Notes: generated by a model from the letters alone, not told the origin. A stretch of DNA of 64,000 bases from an uncultured Bacteroidales bacterium (GCA_900541925.1 UQMB01000001.1:124001-188000), one strand, 5' to 3'. Numbered from the stretch's first letter, positions 7,744-15,564 are shown. Made by a program: numbers and translations.

Positions 7744-9216
7744 TTATTTAAGGATTTCCCAATAGCCACCTTTTTTGGGGCCTTTATGCTCGAGATACTC
7801 TCCTCGAAGTTTTGCGATTTGTTTCCAGACGGCCCGAGTTGATATACCCAACTCTCCAGCTATTTCACTTGCTGTGATATATTTATCTTTTCGAATCAAT
7901 GCCAAGATCCTCTCATGCGTTTTTTGTGAACCATCTTGTGAACCTGATTGAGACTGTTCTTGTGAACTTATTTGTGAACTCTGGTTCACATAAGGATCAG
8001 CAGACTTCACAATAACTTTGAAGGAGGACGGTTCAGAGAAAACAAACTCAGCCGGTGGATTCCCATTGGCTTCCAACTCTTCAGTGACCATCCGGATGCC
8101 CATTCCGAAGCGGTTGACGTAATTCAAGGCCTTCATGACGCTGGAGATGAGCGGGTTTCTATAGTCAGTTTCCGTGGGGAAATTCTCGGGCCTAACTTTG
8201 CCGTACAGGTTTCCAGTATTATCGAATTCAAGTCGATCAGCGTATTCATAGACGCGTGCTGGAGCATTGCTACCGTTATACGCCCTGTGCTGGCAGATGT
8301 TCATCAGGAGTTCACGTGTCGCATTATGCGGATAACCGATGAAATTGGTATCGCGGAACCCGGTTACAAGCTCCGGTCTCTTACGCTCCAGGGTGAATTC
8401 CGCAAACTGCTCCAGGTTATGTAGTTCTGTGAGAAGATTCCCTTTGAAAAGGCGCTCGTTGAGGACCTTAGTGCCACGGGTAAGTCCTTCAAACTGGACA
8501 TACTGGATGCTGGCGCTGGGGATAAAACGCGTAGGATTCTTTCCAATCAGCAGGATGCCTGCATTAGTCGGACAATTGTAGGGTAAGTAGAAAAGTCCCA
8601 GAGAGGCCATCTGAACTTCGATGGGCCGCTTGTCCTTCTTTATCTCCTTTGCATCGACCATAGCCGGAAGCAGGGGGTTGCGGAAGAGATCCGTATCAAG
8701 ATCTTCCAATGTCGCATCAAGGCATGGCTCAGACTCGAAGTTAGGGGTATTGAATTCCCTGCGCTCCATTAGGATGCGTTCTTCTTCCTCGTTTGCAATG
8801 GCTTTACGAGCACCGACCCGAATCCAAATACGGCCACGGTAACGGACGGGCGGAAGTTTGGAGGGCTGAACTTCAACGACAGCGACATCTCCTTCCGGTA
8901 ACGCTATCTTGTAAACCTGCATCACGGGTTGGGGAAGGATGTTACCCTCACTGCGTATGCCAGCGAGGTCTTTCTGGAGAGCATCCGTGTACTTCAGCCC
9001 CGAAAGACTACCGTCATCGTTGGCTCCTATAAACAAGTAGCCTGGCTCCCCGGTGTTCATAATGTCGTTGGCGAAGGCACATATCGCTTGCCCGAACTTC
9101 TCCTTGGCATCCTTCGATGTAGTACGTTCGGTCCGTTCGTTTTCGGTATCCTTCAAAAGGGGTAGTATGGTATCTGCGTTCAGCATGTCGTTTTTCTTTG
9201 GTACGAAGTTAGTCAT
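7744..9216 (-). CDS. ATP-binding regulator, Schlafen/AlbA_2 domain with C-terminal winged helix
   Basis: A 490-residue protein. Residues about 25-150 match the AlbA_2 (Schlafen-like) fold: an acidic/basic start, FGQAICAFANDIMNTG, then YLFIGANDDGSLSGL and later VRYRGRIWIRVGARK. The middle has an HATPase_c_4-like segment (NPLISSVMKALNYVNRFGMG). After a Ser/Gln-rich linker with repeated SQ pairs (about 408-425), the last 60 residues form a winged helix (ITASEIAGELGISTRAVWKQ). It starts 3 bp after the integrase stop, so both are co-transcribed. An internal Met at 9186 is an equally good start. Such proteins act as transcription regulators or in phage defence; which applies here is not visible. 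Confidence 0.8.
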   Translation of the reverse strand: MTNFVPKKNDMLNADTILPLLKDTENERTERTTSKDAKEKFGQAICAFANDIMNTGEPGYLFIGANDDGSLSGLKYTDALQKDLAGIRSEGNILPQPVMQVYKIALPEGDVAVVEVQPSKLPPVRYRGRIWIRVGARKAIANEEEERILMERREFNTPNFESEPCLDATLEDLDTDLFRNPLLPAMVDAKEIKKDKRPIEVQMASLGLFYLPYNCPTNAGILLIGKNPTRFIPSASIQYVQFEGLTRGTKVLNERLFKGNLLTELHNLEQFAEFTLERKRPELVTGFRDTNFIGYPHNATRELLMNICQHRAYNGSNAPARVYEYADRLEFDNTGNLYGKVRPENFPTETDYRNPLISSVMKALNYVNRFGMGIRMVTEELEANGNPPAEFVFSEPSSFKVIVKSADPYVNQSSQISSQEQSQSGSQDGSQKTHERILALIRKDKYITASEIAGELGISTRAVWKQIAKLRGEYLEHKGPKKGGYWEILK

Positions 9217-9219
9217 TTT

Positions 9220-10224
9220 CTACAACAATCCGTTGAACTTCGTCATAGACTCCGCCTTGATGAAGTCAACGATGTCGATGTAAGGCTTCATGGCCTTGTA
9301 ATCGTTGTGCCCCGTCCATTTCATGACAACATTCGGCGGGATTCCGATGGACAGGGCGTTGACGATGAAGGTACGCCGTCCGGTATACGTTCCAACCAAT
9401 TCCCATTTTGGATGACGCTCTTCCTTTCGCTCGTTTCCTTTGTATGAGACGGCATGGATCTCGTCGTTTATTCCGGCCAGTTGACACAATTCCTTGATTT
9501 CACGGTTAAGCGCCTGGTTCGTATAACAAGGCAGGGCTCTCTCGTCTTTCGACGGGAAGTCCTTGTATTTCTGCAGGATGTCCGAGGTGATTTCATTGAA
9601 TTCTATCGAAACCCTTTTCCACGTTTTGATATTGACGCTTTCAAAGGAATCCTCTTTGATATCACCCCTCCGAAGGTTATATGCGTCCGAATAGCGAAGC
9701 CTCGAGAAACAAAGGAAGAGAAAGATATCACGTACCAGTTCAAGCCGTGAGTGATCCTGATCCAGTTCCAGATTCCTGATTCTGGAGAGTTCCTCTTTTG
9801 TTAGGTAGATCACCTGTCTCTGTGTCTTCTTCAGGGTAGGATGGAAGGCTCGATATGCCAGGTTGTCGTTGTATCCGTGATCGGTCGCCCATTTCAGGAA
9901 CCAACGCAGAAACCCAAGTTTCTTTTCAATCATCGAATTCTTCACGCCTATAAGGGCATCTGTATCCTCGTCGTCCCTGTCCGCCTTCTTTTTTCGAGGG
10001 GTACGCAGTTTCTTCTCGTTTCGAAGATAGGCAACGAATTTGGCGAGGGTGGAATCTGTCAGATTCTCGAAAGAGATGTTCTTCTTGAATGCCATGAGAT
10101 CAACACGCAACGAATCCATTTTCTTGGAGGTCGCTACTGTCCAGGCATTCTTCTCACCGCATTCCTTCATGAACATATCAAAGACTTCGAAAAAGCCCAA
10201 TGGCTTCTCCTTGGCCTCAGCCAT
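9220..10224 (-). CDS. Tyrosine recombinase/integrase of the ssrA island (N-terminus cut by amber stop)
   Basis: A 334-residue open frame with a SAM-like core-binding region (about 5-120) and a catalytic domain: box I Arg in FSRLRYSDAYNLRRGDI, GTYTGRRTFIVN at box II, KWTGHNDYKAMKPYIDI with the catalytic Tyr near the end. Box II has Tyr where most family members have His (the 3742 fragment has His). Upstream of the first ATG (10224) the frame stays open back to a TAG at 10405-10407 and carries a typical integrase N-terminal stretch, VRLRVTFNGQRIDFSTGCQL. The ATG at 10224 is therefore only a fallback start. The protein made from it would lack the arm-binding region. It lies beside attR and presumably inserted the island. 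Confidence 0.8.
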   Translation of the reverse strand: MAEAKEKPLGFFEVFDMFMKECGEKNAWTVATSKKMDSLRVDLMAFKKNISFENLTDSTLAKFVAYLRNEKKLRTPRKKKADRDDEDTDALIGVKNSMIEKKLGFLRWFLKWATDHGYNDNLAYRAFHPTLKKTQRQVIYLTKEELSRIRNLELDQDHSRLELVRDIFLFLCFSRLRYSDAYNLRRGDIKEDSFESVNIKTWKRVSIEFNEITSDILQKYKDFPSKDERALPCYTNQALNREIKELCQLAGINDEIHAVSYKGNERKEERHPKWELVGTYTGRRTFIVNALSIGIPPNVVMKWTGHNDYKAMKPYIDIVDFIKAESMTKFNGLL

Positions 10225-10404
10225 TTTCGGCTCAGGTTTAGGCTTCTGGGGAGTCGTGCCGGATATCCTTTCTTTGTATTTCTGGGAAATCTCGGATGTT
10301 GTTGGATGCTTCTCATTTACCTTAATCGAGGATAGTTGACACCCTGTGGAGAAGTCAATTCGCTGGCCGTTGAAGGTGACCCGAAGTCGGACCTGGTATT
10401 TGTC

Positions 10405-10458
10405 CTAGTCCTTCCCATAAGCGAAAAGACGGAAAGAAGAATTGCGCTTAATATTCAT
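10405..10458 (-). pseudogene. Separated N-terminus of the island integrase
   Basis: ATG at 10458 begins MNIKRNSSFRLFAYGKD and meets TAG at 10405-10407. Directly behind it, in the same frame, the integrase sequence resumes with DKYQVRLRVTF. The two parts match the usual continuous N-terminus of Bacteroidetes integrases, so a single base change (for example AAG to TAG) explains the break. Confidence 0.7.
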
Positions 10459-10586
10459 TTTCGAACGTCTCCCGAACCTTGATAATATCCCAAATTTGCT
10501 CATAGTCGAGCGCCTTCGACTACAAAAAAGGCAATAGAAATCATTAAAACAGGGGTGTCTGAAGAGGGTTATATGCTTGGTTCTGT

Positions 10587-10609
10587 TCCGCCCATCTCCA
10601 CTAAAATCC
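10587..10609 (+). repeat. Attachment site, right copy (attR)
   Basis: Exact 23-bp copy of the ssrA 3' end at 6603-6625. The match extends imperfectly upstream (GGTTC shared, then three mismatches), which fits a displaced tmRNA end that no longer needs a T-loop. Confidence 0.85.
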
Positions 10610-10640
10610 ATCACAGAGCATTCTGTGGTGGATTTTCCTT
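10603..10640 (+). terminator. Terminator behind attR (probably the original ssrA terminator)
   Basis: A 15-bp stem (10603-10617 with 10622-10636, one G-U pair) closes a GCAT loop and is followed by CCTTTTT. It is longer than the copy next to ssrA. Confidence 0.8.
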
Positions 10641-10663
10641 TTTACGGCCCCTTAGTAATCGTT

Positions 10664-10804
10664 AAAAAATAAGTTGCATCACCTTGGGCAATCTTTTTGG
10701 TCAAAATTCCTTTTTTCATCAGTCATGTGCCACCGGCACACTCCTTCTTCAAAAAGAAATCTATCCACAAAAATCTTTGCCAAATCTGCGGCAACTTATT
10801 TTTT
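10664..10804. repeat. 14-bp perfect inverted repeat enclosing 113 bp
   Basis: AAAAAATAAGTTGC at 10664-10677 recurs inverted at 10791-10804. The enclosed DNA holds no gene that I can see. It has the shape of a MITE, but I see no clear target duplication. It fills most of the gap between the island end and the pyrophosphatase gene. Confidence 0.5.
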
Positions 10805-10836
10805 GCCGCTTACTTAACATCGTGGTGGAGTTTGCA

Positions 10837-11460
10837 TCATGCCGATGCGGTCATGTCCTCGTAGTCCAGCATTGAGCGGCGGATGACGTCCTTGGCCGTG
10901 TCGGCTCCGTAGATTTCGATGAACTCCATTCTCGGGGTCTTTTCGCCCGGGATGTCCTTGTAGGTGGTGAAATAGTGCACGAGCCTTCTTGTGATGGCCG
11001 GCGGGAGCTCGTTGATGTCGTTGTACTGGCCGTAGACGGCGTCGTTCTTCAGGACGGCTATGATTTTGTCATCGGCCTGCTTGTGGTCGAGCAGCCTGAG
11101 CCCGCCTATGGGCCTTGCACGTACGATGATGTCGCCGTGGGTCACGTCCTTCTCCGTGAGCACGCAGACGTCCAGGGGATCCCCGTCGCCTTCTATGTCC
11201 TGTCTGCCCAGCGCGATGTTGGTGAGTTCCGCCATCTTGGCTGCGCAGTATGTGCGCGGAAGGAATCCGTATAGCGAAGGGACGATGTTCGAGAATTTCT
11301 GCGGCCTGTCGAGCGAGAGGTATCCGGATTCTTTGTCCACCTCGTATTTGACCGTGTCTGTCGGAACTATCTCTATGAATGCCCTGACTTCATCCGGGAC
11401 ATTGTCTCCGAGGCTGATGCCGTGCCAGGGATGTGACTTGTGCGAGTTCTTGTAGTCCAT
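10837..11460 (-). CDS. ppa: Inorganic pyrophosphatase (soluble, family I)
   Basis: Hydrolyses pyrophosphate to two phosphates in the cytoplasm, pulling forward polymer synthesis. The 207-residue protein has the family I signature DGDPLDVCV (about residues 92-100, three metal-binding Asp) and the upstream KYEVDKESGYLSLDR region with substrate-contacting Lys, Glu and Arg, plus YGFLPRTYC. Length and motifs are those of the standard enzyme. It is transcribed alone, with a good -7 box at 11483-11490 only 23 bp before its ATG. Confidence 0.95.
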   Translation of the reverse strand: MDYKNSHKSHPWHGISLGDNVPDEVRAFIEIVPTDTVKYEVDKESGYLSLDRPQKFSNIVPSLYGFLPRTYCAAKMAELTNIALGRQDIEGDGDPLDVCVLTEKDVTHGDIIVRARPIGGLRLLDHKQADDKIIAVLKNDAVYGQYNDINELPPAITRRLVHYFTTYKDIPGEKTPRMEFIEIYGADTAKDVIRRSMLDYEDMTASA

Positions 11461-11482
11461 ATCGTAAACTGTGATTGGGGTT

Positions 11483-11490
11483 CAAATATA
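11483..11490 (-). promoter_or_regulatory. -7 element of the ppa promoter
   Basis: On the minus strand TATATTTG matches TAnnTTTG and lies 23-30 bp upstream of the ppa start codon. Confidence 0.55.
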
Positions 11491-11529
11491 ATGATTTTAT
11501 CTCTCTTTGCATTTTTTAGTTAATGTCTG

Positions 11530-11537
11530 TAACTTTG
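11530..11537 (+). promoter_or_regulatory. -7 element of the MATE transporter promoter
   Basis: TAACTTTG matches TAnnTTTG and lies 43 bp upstream of the transporter ATG, divergent from ppa. Confidence 0.55.
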
Positions 11538-11579
11538 CCGCCCTTTTCCCGTGGAGGGAAATGACTTGAAAAGGATGAT

Positions 11580-12902
11580 ATGAGAAAAATAGGGGAGATT
11601 CTTAAAATCGGCCTGCCGATCATGCTCGGACAGGCGTGCGTGATAATCCTGGCGTTCGCCGACAACATTATGATAGGTTGGCACAGCGTGGATGAACTTG
11701 CCGCGTCATCATTTGTCAACAATATCCTCAATCTGCTGATAATGACCGAACTGGGCTTCGCAGCGGGGATGACGCCCATCATCGGCTCGCATAACGGAAG
11801 GGGAGATGTGGCCTCTGTCGGCCTCACCCTGCGCAACGGTCTGGTCGTGAACGGTCTGATAGGTCTGGCCAGTGTTGTGCTGCTCGCCGTGGTGTACGCC
11901 CTTCTCGGACATTTCGGGCAGGAGCCGGAACTGCTGCCTCTCATAAGGCCGTATTTTGTGATAGTGGGCATTTCGACGCTCTTCTCACTGGGGTTCAACA
12001 CCCTCAAGCAGTTCACGGACGGTATCTGCCGGCCTGTGGTGTCGATGGTTTTCCTGCTTCTCGGGAATGTCGTCAACATCTTCGGCAACTGGGTGCTGAT
12101 CTATGGAAAGCTCGGATTCCCGGAGATGGGACTTGTCGGCGCAGGTATCAGCACATTGTTCTCCCGTATCCTGATTTTCGCGGCGTTCCTATTATATATA
12201 TTGTTCTCCAAGAGTCTCAGGCAGTACGCCCGTGCCATCAAGGAGGCCGTGTTGTCGCTCGCCGAGATGAAGAGCATATTCACTGTCGGCTACCCGGTGG
12301 CGATACAGATGGCCCTGGAAACCTCTTCGTTTACCTTCGCCGCCGTGATGGCGGGGTGGCTGGGGGTCATTGAACTTGCCGCCCATCAGGTGGTGATCAC
12401 GATTTCGCAGCTCTTCTTCCTCATGATGCAGGGCTTGTCGTTCGCCCTGTCCATACTTGTCAGCAACGCCTGCGGGCGCGGGGACTACAAGGGCGTGCGG
12501 GAATATGCCGGTAAGGGCTACGGGATGATCGTGTGCATCTCGGCGACGCTTTCCGTCCTTCTGTATATCTTCCGTTACCAGGCGGCCGGGGTCTTCACGG
12601 ATTCTCCGGAGGTGTCGGCGATGGCCGTGTCCCTGTTCTTCGTGCTCTTCGCCTATCAGTTCGGCGACGGGCTGCAGCTCTGCTTCGCCAATGTCCTGCG
12701 CGGACTTCAGGACGTGAAGCCTATCATGAAAGTGGCTTTCGTGAGCTATTATATCATAGCCATTCCGGTGGCGTATCTGCTTGGTTTCAAGACGAGTCTC
12801 GGACTTCTTGGAATCTGGCTCGGTTTTCCGGTGGGACTCACCATCGCAGGGGTGTTCTTTTTCCTCCGCTACCGGAGCGACATGAGGAAACTGGCGGAAT
12901 GA
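11580..12902 (+). CDS. MATE family multidrug/cation efflux transporter
   Basis: A 440-residue inner-membrane protein with about 12 hydrophobic segments in two similar halves, the two MatE domains. The N-terminal segment carries GLPIMLGQACVIILAFADN, the usual start of family members, and the second half begins near residue 230 with a matching GYPVAIQMALETSSF. It would export toxic compounds in exchange for Na+ or H+. It opens a run of same-strand genes (SDR, nucleosidase, LuxS), but a 61-bp gap separates it from the next gene. The substrate cannot be told. Confidence 0.9.
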   Translation: MRKIGEILKIGLPIMLGQACVIILAFADNIMIGWHSVDELAASSFVNNILNLLIMTELGFAAGMTPIIGSHNGRGDVASVGLTLRNGLVVNGLIGLASVVLLAVVYALLGHFGQEPELLPLIRPYFVIVGISTLFSLGFNTLKQFTDGICRPVVSMVFLLLGNVVNIFGNWVLIYGKLGFPEMGLVGAGISTLFSRILIFAAFLLYILFSKSLRQYARAIKEAVLSLAEMKSIFTVGYPVAIQMALETSSFTFAAVMAGWLGVIELAAHQVVITISQLFFLMMQGLSFALSILVSNACGRGDYKGVREYAGKGYGMIVCISATLSVLLYIFRYQAAGVFTDSPEVSAMAVSLFFVLFAYQFGDGLQLCFANVLRGLQDVKPIMKVAFVSYYIIAIPVAYLLGFKTSLGLLGIWLGFPVGLTIAGVFFFLRYRSDMRKLAE

Positions 12903-12963
12903 AATTTGCAGCGAAACAGGCTCGTAGTTGCGTGCAACACACGCGCGGCTCTTTTTGATTGAT

Positions 12964-13725
12964 ATGAAAAGACTCCAGGACAATGTGACCCTTATCACCG
13001 GCGGCGGTAAGGGTATCGGGTTCGGACTCGCGACGGCATTTGCCCGTGAAGGCTCCAATCTTGTGATTACGGGACGTACGGAATCCCGCCTCCTCTCCGC
13101 CAAGGAAAGACTTGAATCAGAATACGGTATCGAAGTGCTGCCGCTTGTGGCCGACGGGGCTGATGAAGCTTCTGTCAAGTCAGTGGTCAAGGCCGCTCTC
13201 GACCGTTTCGGAAAGATCAACACACTGGTCAACAATGCCCAGACCTCCAAGTCGGGACTTCCCCTTGTGGAACACAGCAAGGCGGACTTCGACCTGGCGA
13301 TAGATTCGGGCCTGTATGCCGCATTCTTCTATATGCGCGAGTGCTTCCCGGCCCTTAAGGCCGTCAAGGGCTCGGTGATAAACTTCGCGTCCGGCGCCGG
13401 GCTTTTCGGAAAGCTCGGGCAGTCTTCATACGCTGCCGCCAAGGAGGGCATACGCGGGCTTTCGCGTGTGGCCGCCGCAGAGTGGGGGCCGGACGGAGTG
13501 AGGGTCAATGTGGTATGTCCTCTGGCCATGACCGAGAGCCTGCAGCAGTGGAAGGAGCAGTATCCGGATCTTTTCGAGAAGACCATACAGGGGATTCCTC
13601 TCGGACATTTCGCGGATCCGGCCGATGATATAGGGCCGGTATGTGTGTTCCTCGCTTCTCCGGAGGCCCACTATGTCACTGGCGAGACCATAACTCTGCA
13701 GGGAGGCAGCGGACTCAGGCCATAA
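12964..13725 (+). CDS. Short-chain dehydrogenase/reductase (SDR)
   Basis: A 253-residue classical SDR. The cofactor motif TGGGKGIG is at residues 11-18, the structural NNAQ (NNAG variant) at about 88-91, a Ser in INFASGAG, and the catalytic YAAAK around 155-159. The C-terminal YVTGETITLQGGSG is the usual SDR ending. It would reduce or oxidise an alcohol/carbonyl using NAD(P)H. The substrate is not evident. I chose the ATG at 12964, because the upstream ATG at 12928 would add 12 residues that do not belong to the fold. Its TAA overlaps the ATG of the nucleosidase gene, so the two are translationally coupled. Confidence 0.9.
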   Translation: MKRLQDNVTLITGGGKGIGFGLATAFAREGSNLVITGRTESRLLSAKERLESEYGIEVLPLVADGADEASVKSVVKAALDRFGKINTLVNNAQTSKSGLPLVEHSKADFDLAIDSGLYAAFFYMRECFPALKAVKGSVINFASGAGLFGKLGQSSYAAAKEGIRGLSRVAAAEWGPDGVRVNVVCPLAMTESLQQWKEQYPDLFEKTIQGIPLGHFADPADDIGPVCVFLASPEAHYVTGETITLQGGSGLRP

Positions 13726-14429
13726 TGAGAAGAATAGGGATAACGGTCGCGATGGAATCCGAACTCCGTCTGCTTGAGGGCGGGCTCGGGCTGGAGGCGC
13801 ACAAGGGCCGGGGAGGCTTCATTTTCCGCAGGGGCGAATATGCCGGGGCGGAGGTGACGGCGTCCCTGTCCGGGATAGGCAAGGTGAATTCCGCCATCTG
13901 CGCCGCTGCGATGATTGAGGAGTTCGACCTTGACTGCCTTGTGTCTACCGGGGTTTGCGGCACTCTGCGCGCCGACGGGAGCATAGTCCAGAAAGACTTG
14001 ATCCTCGCATCTTCCGTGATTTACCATGATGTCTGGTGCGGCACTCCCAATGCGTTCGGACAGGTGCAGGGAGGTCCTCCGTTCTATGATTTGTCTCTGC
14101 CCGGCATCTGCGGGCTTGAATCCGCCCTGTCGGGGCTTGGCTATACGGTCCATACAGGCCGCATGGCTTCCGGAGACTGGTTCGTGGACAGTGCGCAGAA
14201 GGCTGCCGAGATTGCCGCCGCCTGCCCTGGGGCTCTTGGCGTTGATATGGAGAGCGGCTCCCTTGCGCAGGCCTGCCTGCGCTACGCCGTGCCTTTCCTC
14301 TCCGTCCGTATGGTGAGCGATGCGCCTCTCTGTCCGGGAGCTCCTGCGTACAGTGATTTCTGGGCGGAGGCCCCGGGGCTGCTGAACGGTGCCCTCAAAG
14401 CCGTTCTGGATCATTTGATTTCAGCATAA
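13725..14429 (+). CDS. mtnN: 5'-methylthioadenosine/S-adenosylhomocysteine nucleosidase
   Basis: Cleaves adenine from S-adenosylhomocysteine and methylthioadenosine, giving S-ribosylhomocysteine for LuxS. The 234-residue protein starts RIGITVAMESEL with the catalytic Glu at residue 11, has LSGIGKVNSA, the GVDMESG motif (ribose-binding Glu) and SVRMVSDAP with the catalytic Asp. The start overlaps the SDR stop by one base. The stop codon TAA (14427-14429) is part of the duplicated target of a MITE, so the coding sequence is intact and ends exactly at the insertion. LuxS follows 180 bp downstream, and in many genomes these two genes act in sequence. Confidence 0.92.
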   Translation: MRRIGITVAMESELRLLEGGLGLEAHKGRGGFIFRRGEYAGAEVTASLSGIGKVNSAICAAAMIEEFDLDCLVSTGVCGTLRADGSIVQKDLILASSVIYHDVWCGTPNAFGQVQGGPPFYDLSLPGICGLESALSGLGYTVHTGRMASGDWFVDSAQKAAEIAAACPGALGVDMESGSLAQACLRYAVPFLSVRMVSDAPLCPGAPAYSDFWAEAPGLLNGALKAVLDHLISA

Positions 14430-14594
14430 GAAGTTGTTTTGAATTTATTTGTCATAAATTTTATGAAGATTTTTTCTGTCAGAGTTTTTTCTGGATTTTG
14501 AGAAAGATAGTAGAACTATCTGACCGAAAAAGCCAGGAAAAAATATGGCGAAAAAGCAAGTAAAAGAATTTTCAACATAAATCAAAACAACTTC
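14430..14594. mobile_element. MITE of 165 bp with TAA target duplication
   Basis: The ends are perfect inverted repeats of 13 bp, GAAGTTGTTTTGA, with weaker symmetry continuing inward (with one-base indels) so that the whole element can fold into a long imperfect hairpin. TAA flanks both sides (14427-14429 and 14595-14597), and the left TAA is the mtnN stop codon. It has no coding capacity. The outer bases GAAG-TGTTT and the TAA target match those of the IS5-type element at 2940-3731, so a transposase of that group probably moved it. A second AACTTCTAA follows at about 14601-14609, perhaps a footprint. Confidence 0.8.
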
Positions 14595-14608
14595 TAAATC
14601 AACTTCTA

Positions 14609-15094
14609 ATGGAAAAGATAGCGTCATTCACTATAGACCACACAAAGCTTCTCAAAGGAATATATGTCTCGCGCAAGGACAGGATCGGCGGCGAGACGGC
14701 CACGACGATAGACATCCGTGTCAGGCGTCCTAATGTCGAGCCGTTCATGAGTCCGGAGTCCGCCCACACCATAGAGCATCTGGGGGCCACTTATCTGCGC
14801 AATCTGGAGGGATGGCGGGACAAGATTGTCTATTTCGGCCCGATGGGCTGCCTTACCGGCTTTTATCTGATAGTCGCCGGGGACTTCACCGCCGGGACTT
14901 CCGGATATGAGAGCCTGATCCGTGCCTTGACCGGAATGTTCCGGTTCATAGCCGATTATGAGGGTGAAATCCCAGGCACGCGTCCCGATGAATGCGGAAA
15001 CTGCACTTTCCACGACCTCGCGGGGGCGAAGGCAGTGGCGGCAGATATGCTGGGCCTGGCTGAGAGCGGAGAACTCCGCTTCGTCTATCCTTAG
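14609..15094 (+). CDS. luxS: S-ribosylhomocysteine lyase
   Basis: Splits S-ribosylhomocysteine to homocysteine and DPD, the precursor of the AI-2 signal. The 161-residue protein has the zinc ligands in HTIEH (His53, His57) and in ECGNC (Cys129), and the catalytic Cys81 in GCLTGFY. These are all the expected positions for the family. It lies after mtnN, whose product is its substrate, but the MITE separates them and may change read-through or supply regulatory sequence. Its stop overlaps by 4 bp with the convergent thioesterase gene. Homocysteine recycling is certain from the family; signalling by AI-2 in this organism is inference. Confidence 0.96.
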   Translation: MEKIASFTIDHTKLLKGIYVSRKDRIGGETATTIDIRVRRPNVEPFMSPESAHTIEHLGATYLRNLEGWRDKIVYFGPMGCLTGFYLIVAGDFTAGTSGYESLIRALTGMFRFIADYEGEIPGTRPDECGNCTFHDLAGAKAVAADMLGLAESGELRFVYP

Positions 15095-15564
15095 TCTTTT
15101 TCCAGTTCGCAGCCGTTGAAGAAGAACTCTTCGCGGGCGCGTTCCTGCGATACGGTGAAATAAGTGATCTCTGCGGTAGTGCATGTCTTGCCTCCGCAGC
15201 TGATGCTCCCTTCCATCACCGCGAGGTTTCGTCTCATCTCCTTGAGGCGTACCCTGATCTCAAGCGGCTCTCCGACCGGGACAGTCTTGCGGTATCGGAT
15301 GTTGAGGGTTGAGGTCACGCCGGCCGTCTGGAGTTTGCGTGTCACATACCATCCTCCGACCTCGTCCAGCAGCGTGGCCTGTATCCCGCCGTGCAGGGTT
15401 TCCGTCCAGCTCTGATAGTCTTCGGAGGCTGTCCAGACCGACACTATGCCGTCTCCGTCTTCCCAGAACTCCATTTTGAGTCCTTTGTCGTTCCATGGTG
15501 AGCAGGCGAAGCAATTGTAACCTTTGTCCCTGAGAGGGAGGTATGGATTCTTTATCTTGTCCAT
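15091..15564 (-). CDS. PaaI-type hotdog thioesterase
   Basis: A 157-residue hotdog-fold protein. The N-terminal YNCFACSPWNDKGLKMEF and the following TLHGGIQATLLDEVGGW are the typical PaaI-family acyl-CoA thioesterase motif, with His-Gly-Gly and the catalytic acidic residue on the long helix. It would hydrolyse an acyl-CoA in the cytoplasm, perhaps a phenylacetyl or short-chain type; the substrate cannot be read. The start at 15564 (MDKIKNPYLPL) fits the family; an upstream ATG at 15615 adds 17 unlikely residues. It stands alone, convergent with luxS. Confidence 0.85.
   Translation of the reverse strand: MDKIKNPYLPLRDKGYNCFACSPWNDKGLKMEFWEDGDGIVSVWTASEDYQSWTETLHGGIQATLLDEVGGWYVTRKLQTAGVTSTLNIRYRKTVPVGEPLEIRVRLKEMRRNLAVMEGSISCGGKTCTTAEITYFTVSQERAREEFFFNGCELEKD

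Larger units (their letters stand above)
6626..10609. mobile_element. Small genomic island integrated at ssrA
   Basis: The segment between the two 23-bp repeats is about 4 kb and more AT-rich than the flanks. It carries, all on the minus strand, a tyrosine integrase next to the right repeat, an AlbA_2-type ATP-binding protein, a tiny 45-residue gene and a frameshifted remnant. It has no transfer, replication or capsid genes. Each repeat is followed by its own terminator hairpin. This suggests the element brought a replacement tmRNA end and pushed the original end to 10587-10640. It is either a minimal satellite-like island or the leftover of a larger one. Confidence 0.75.
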
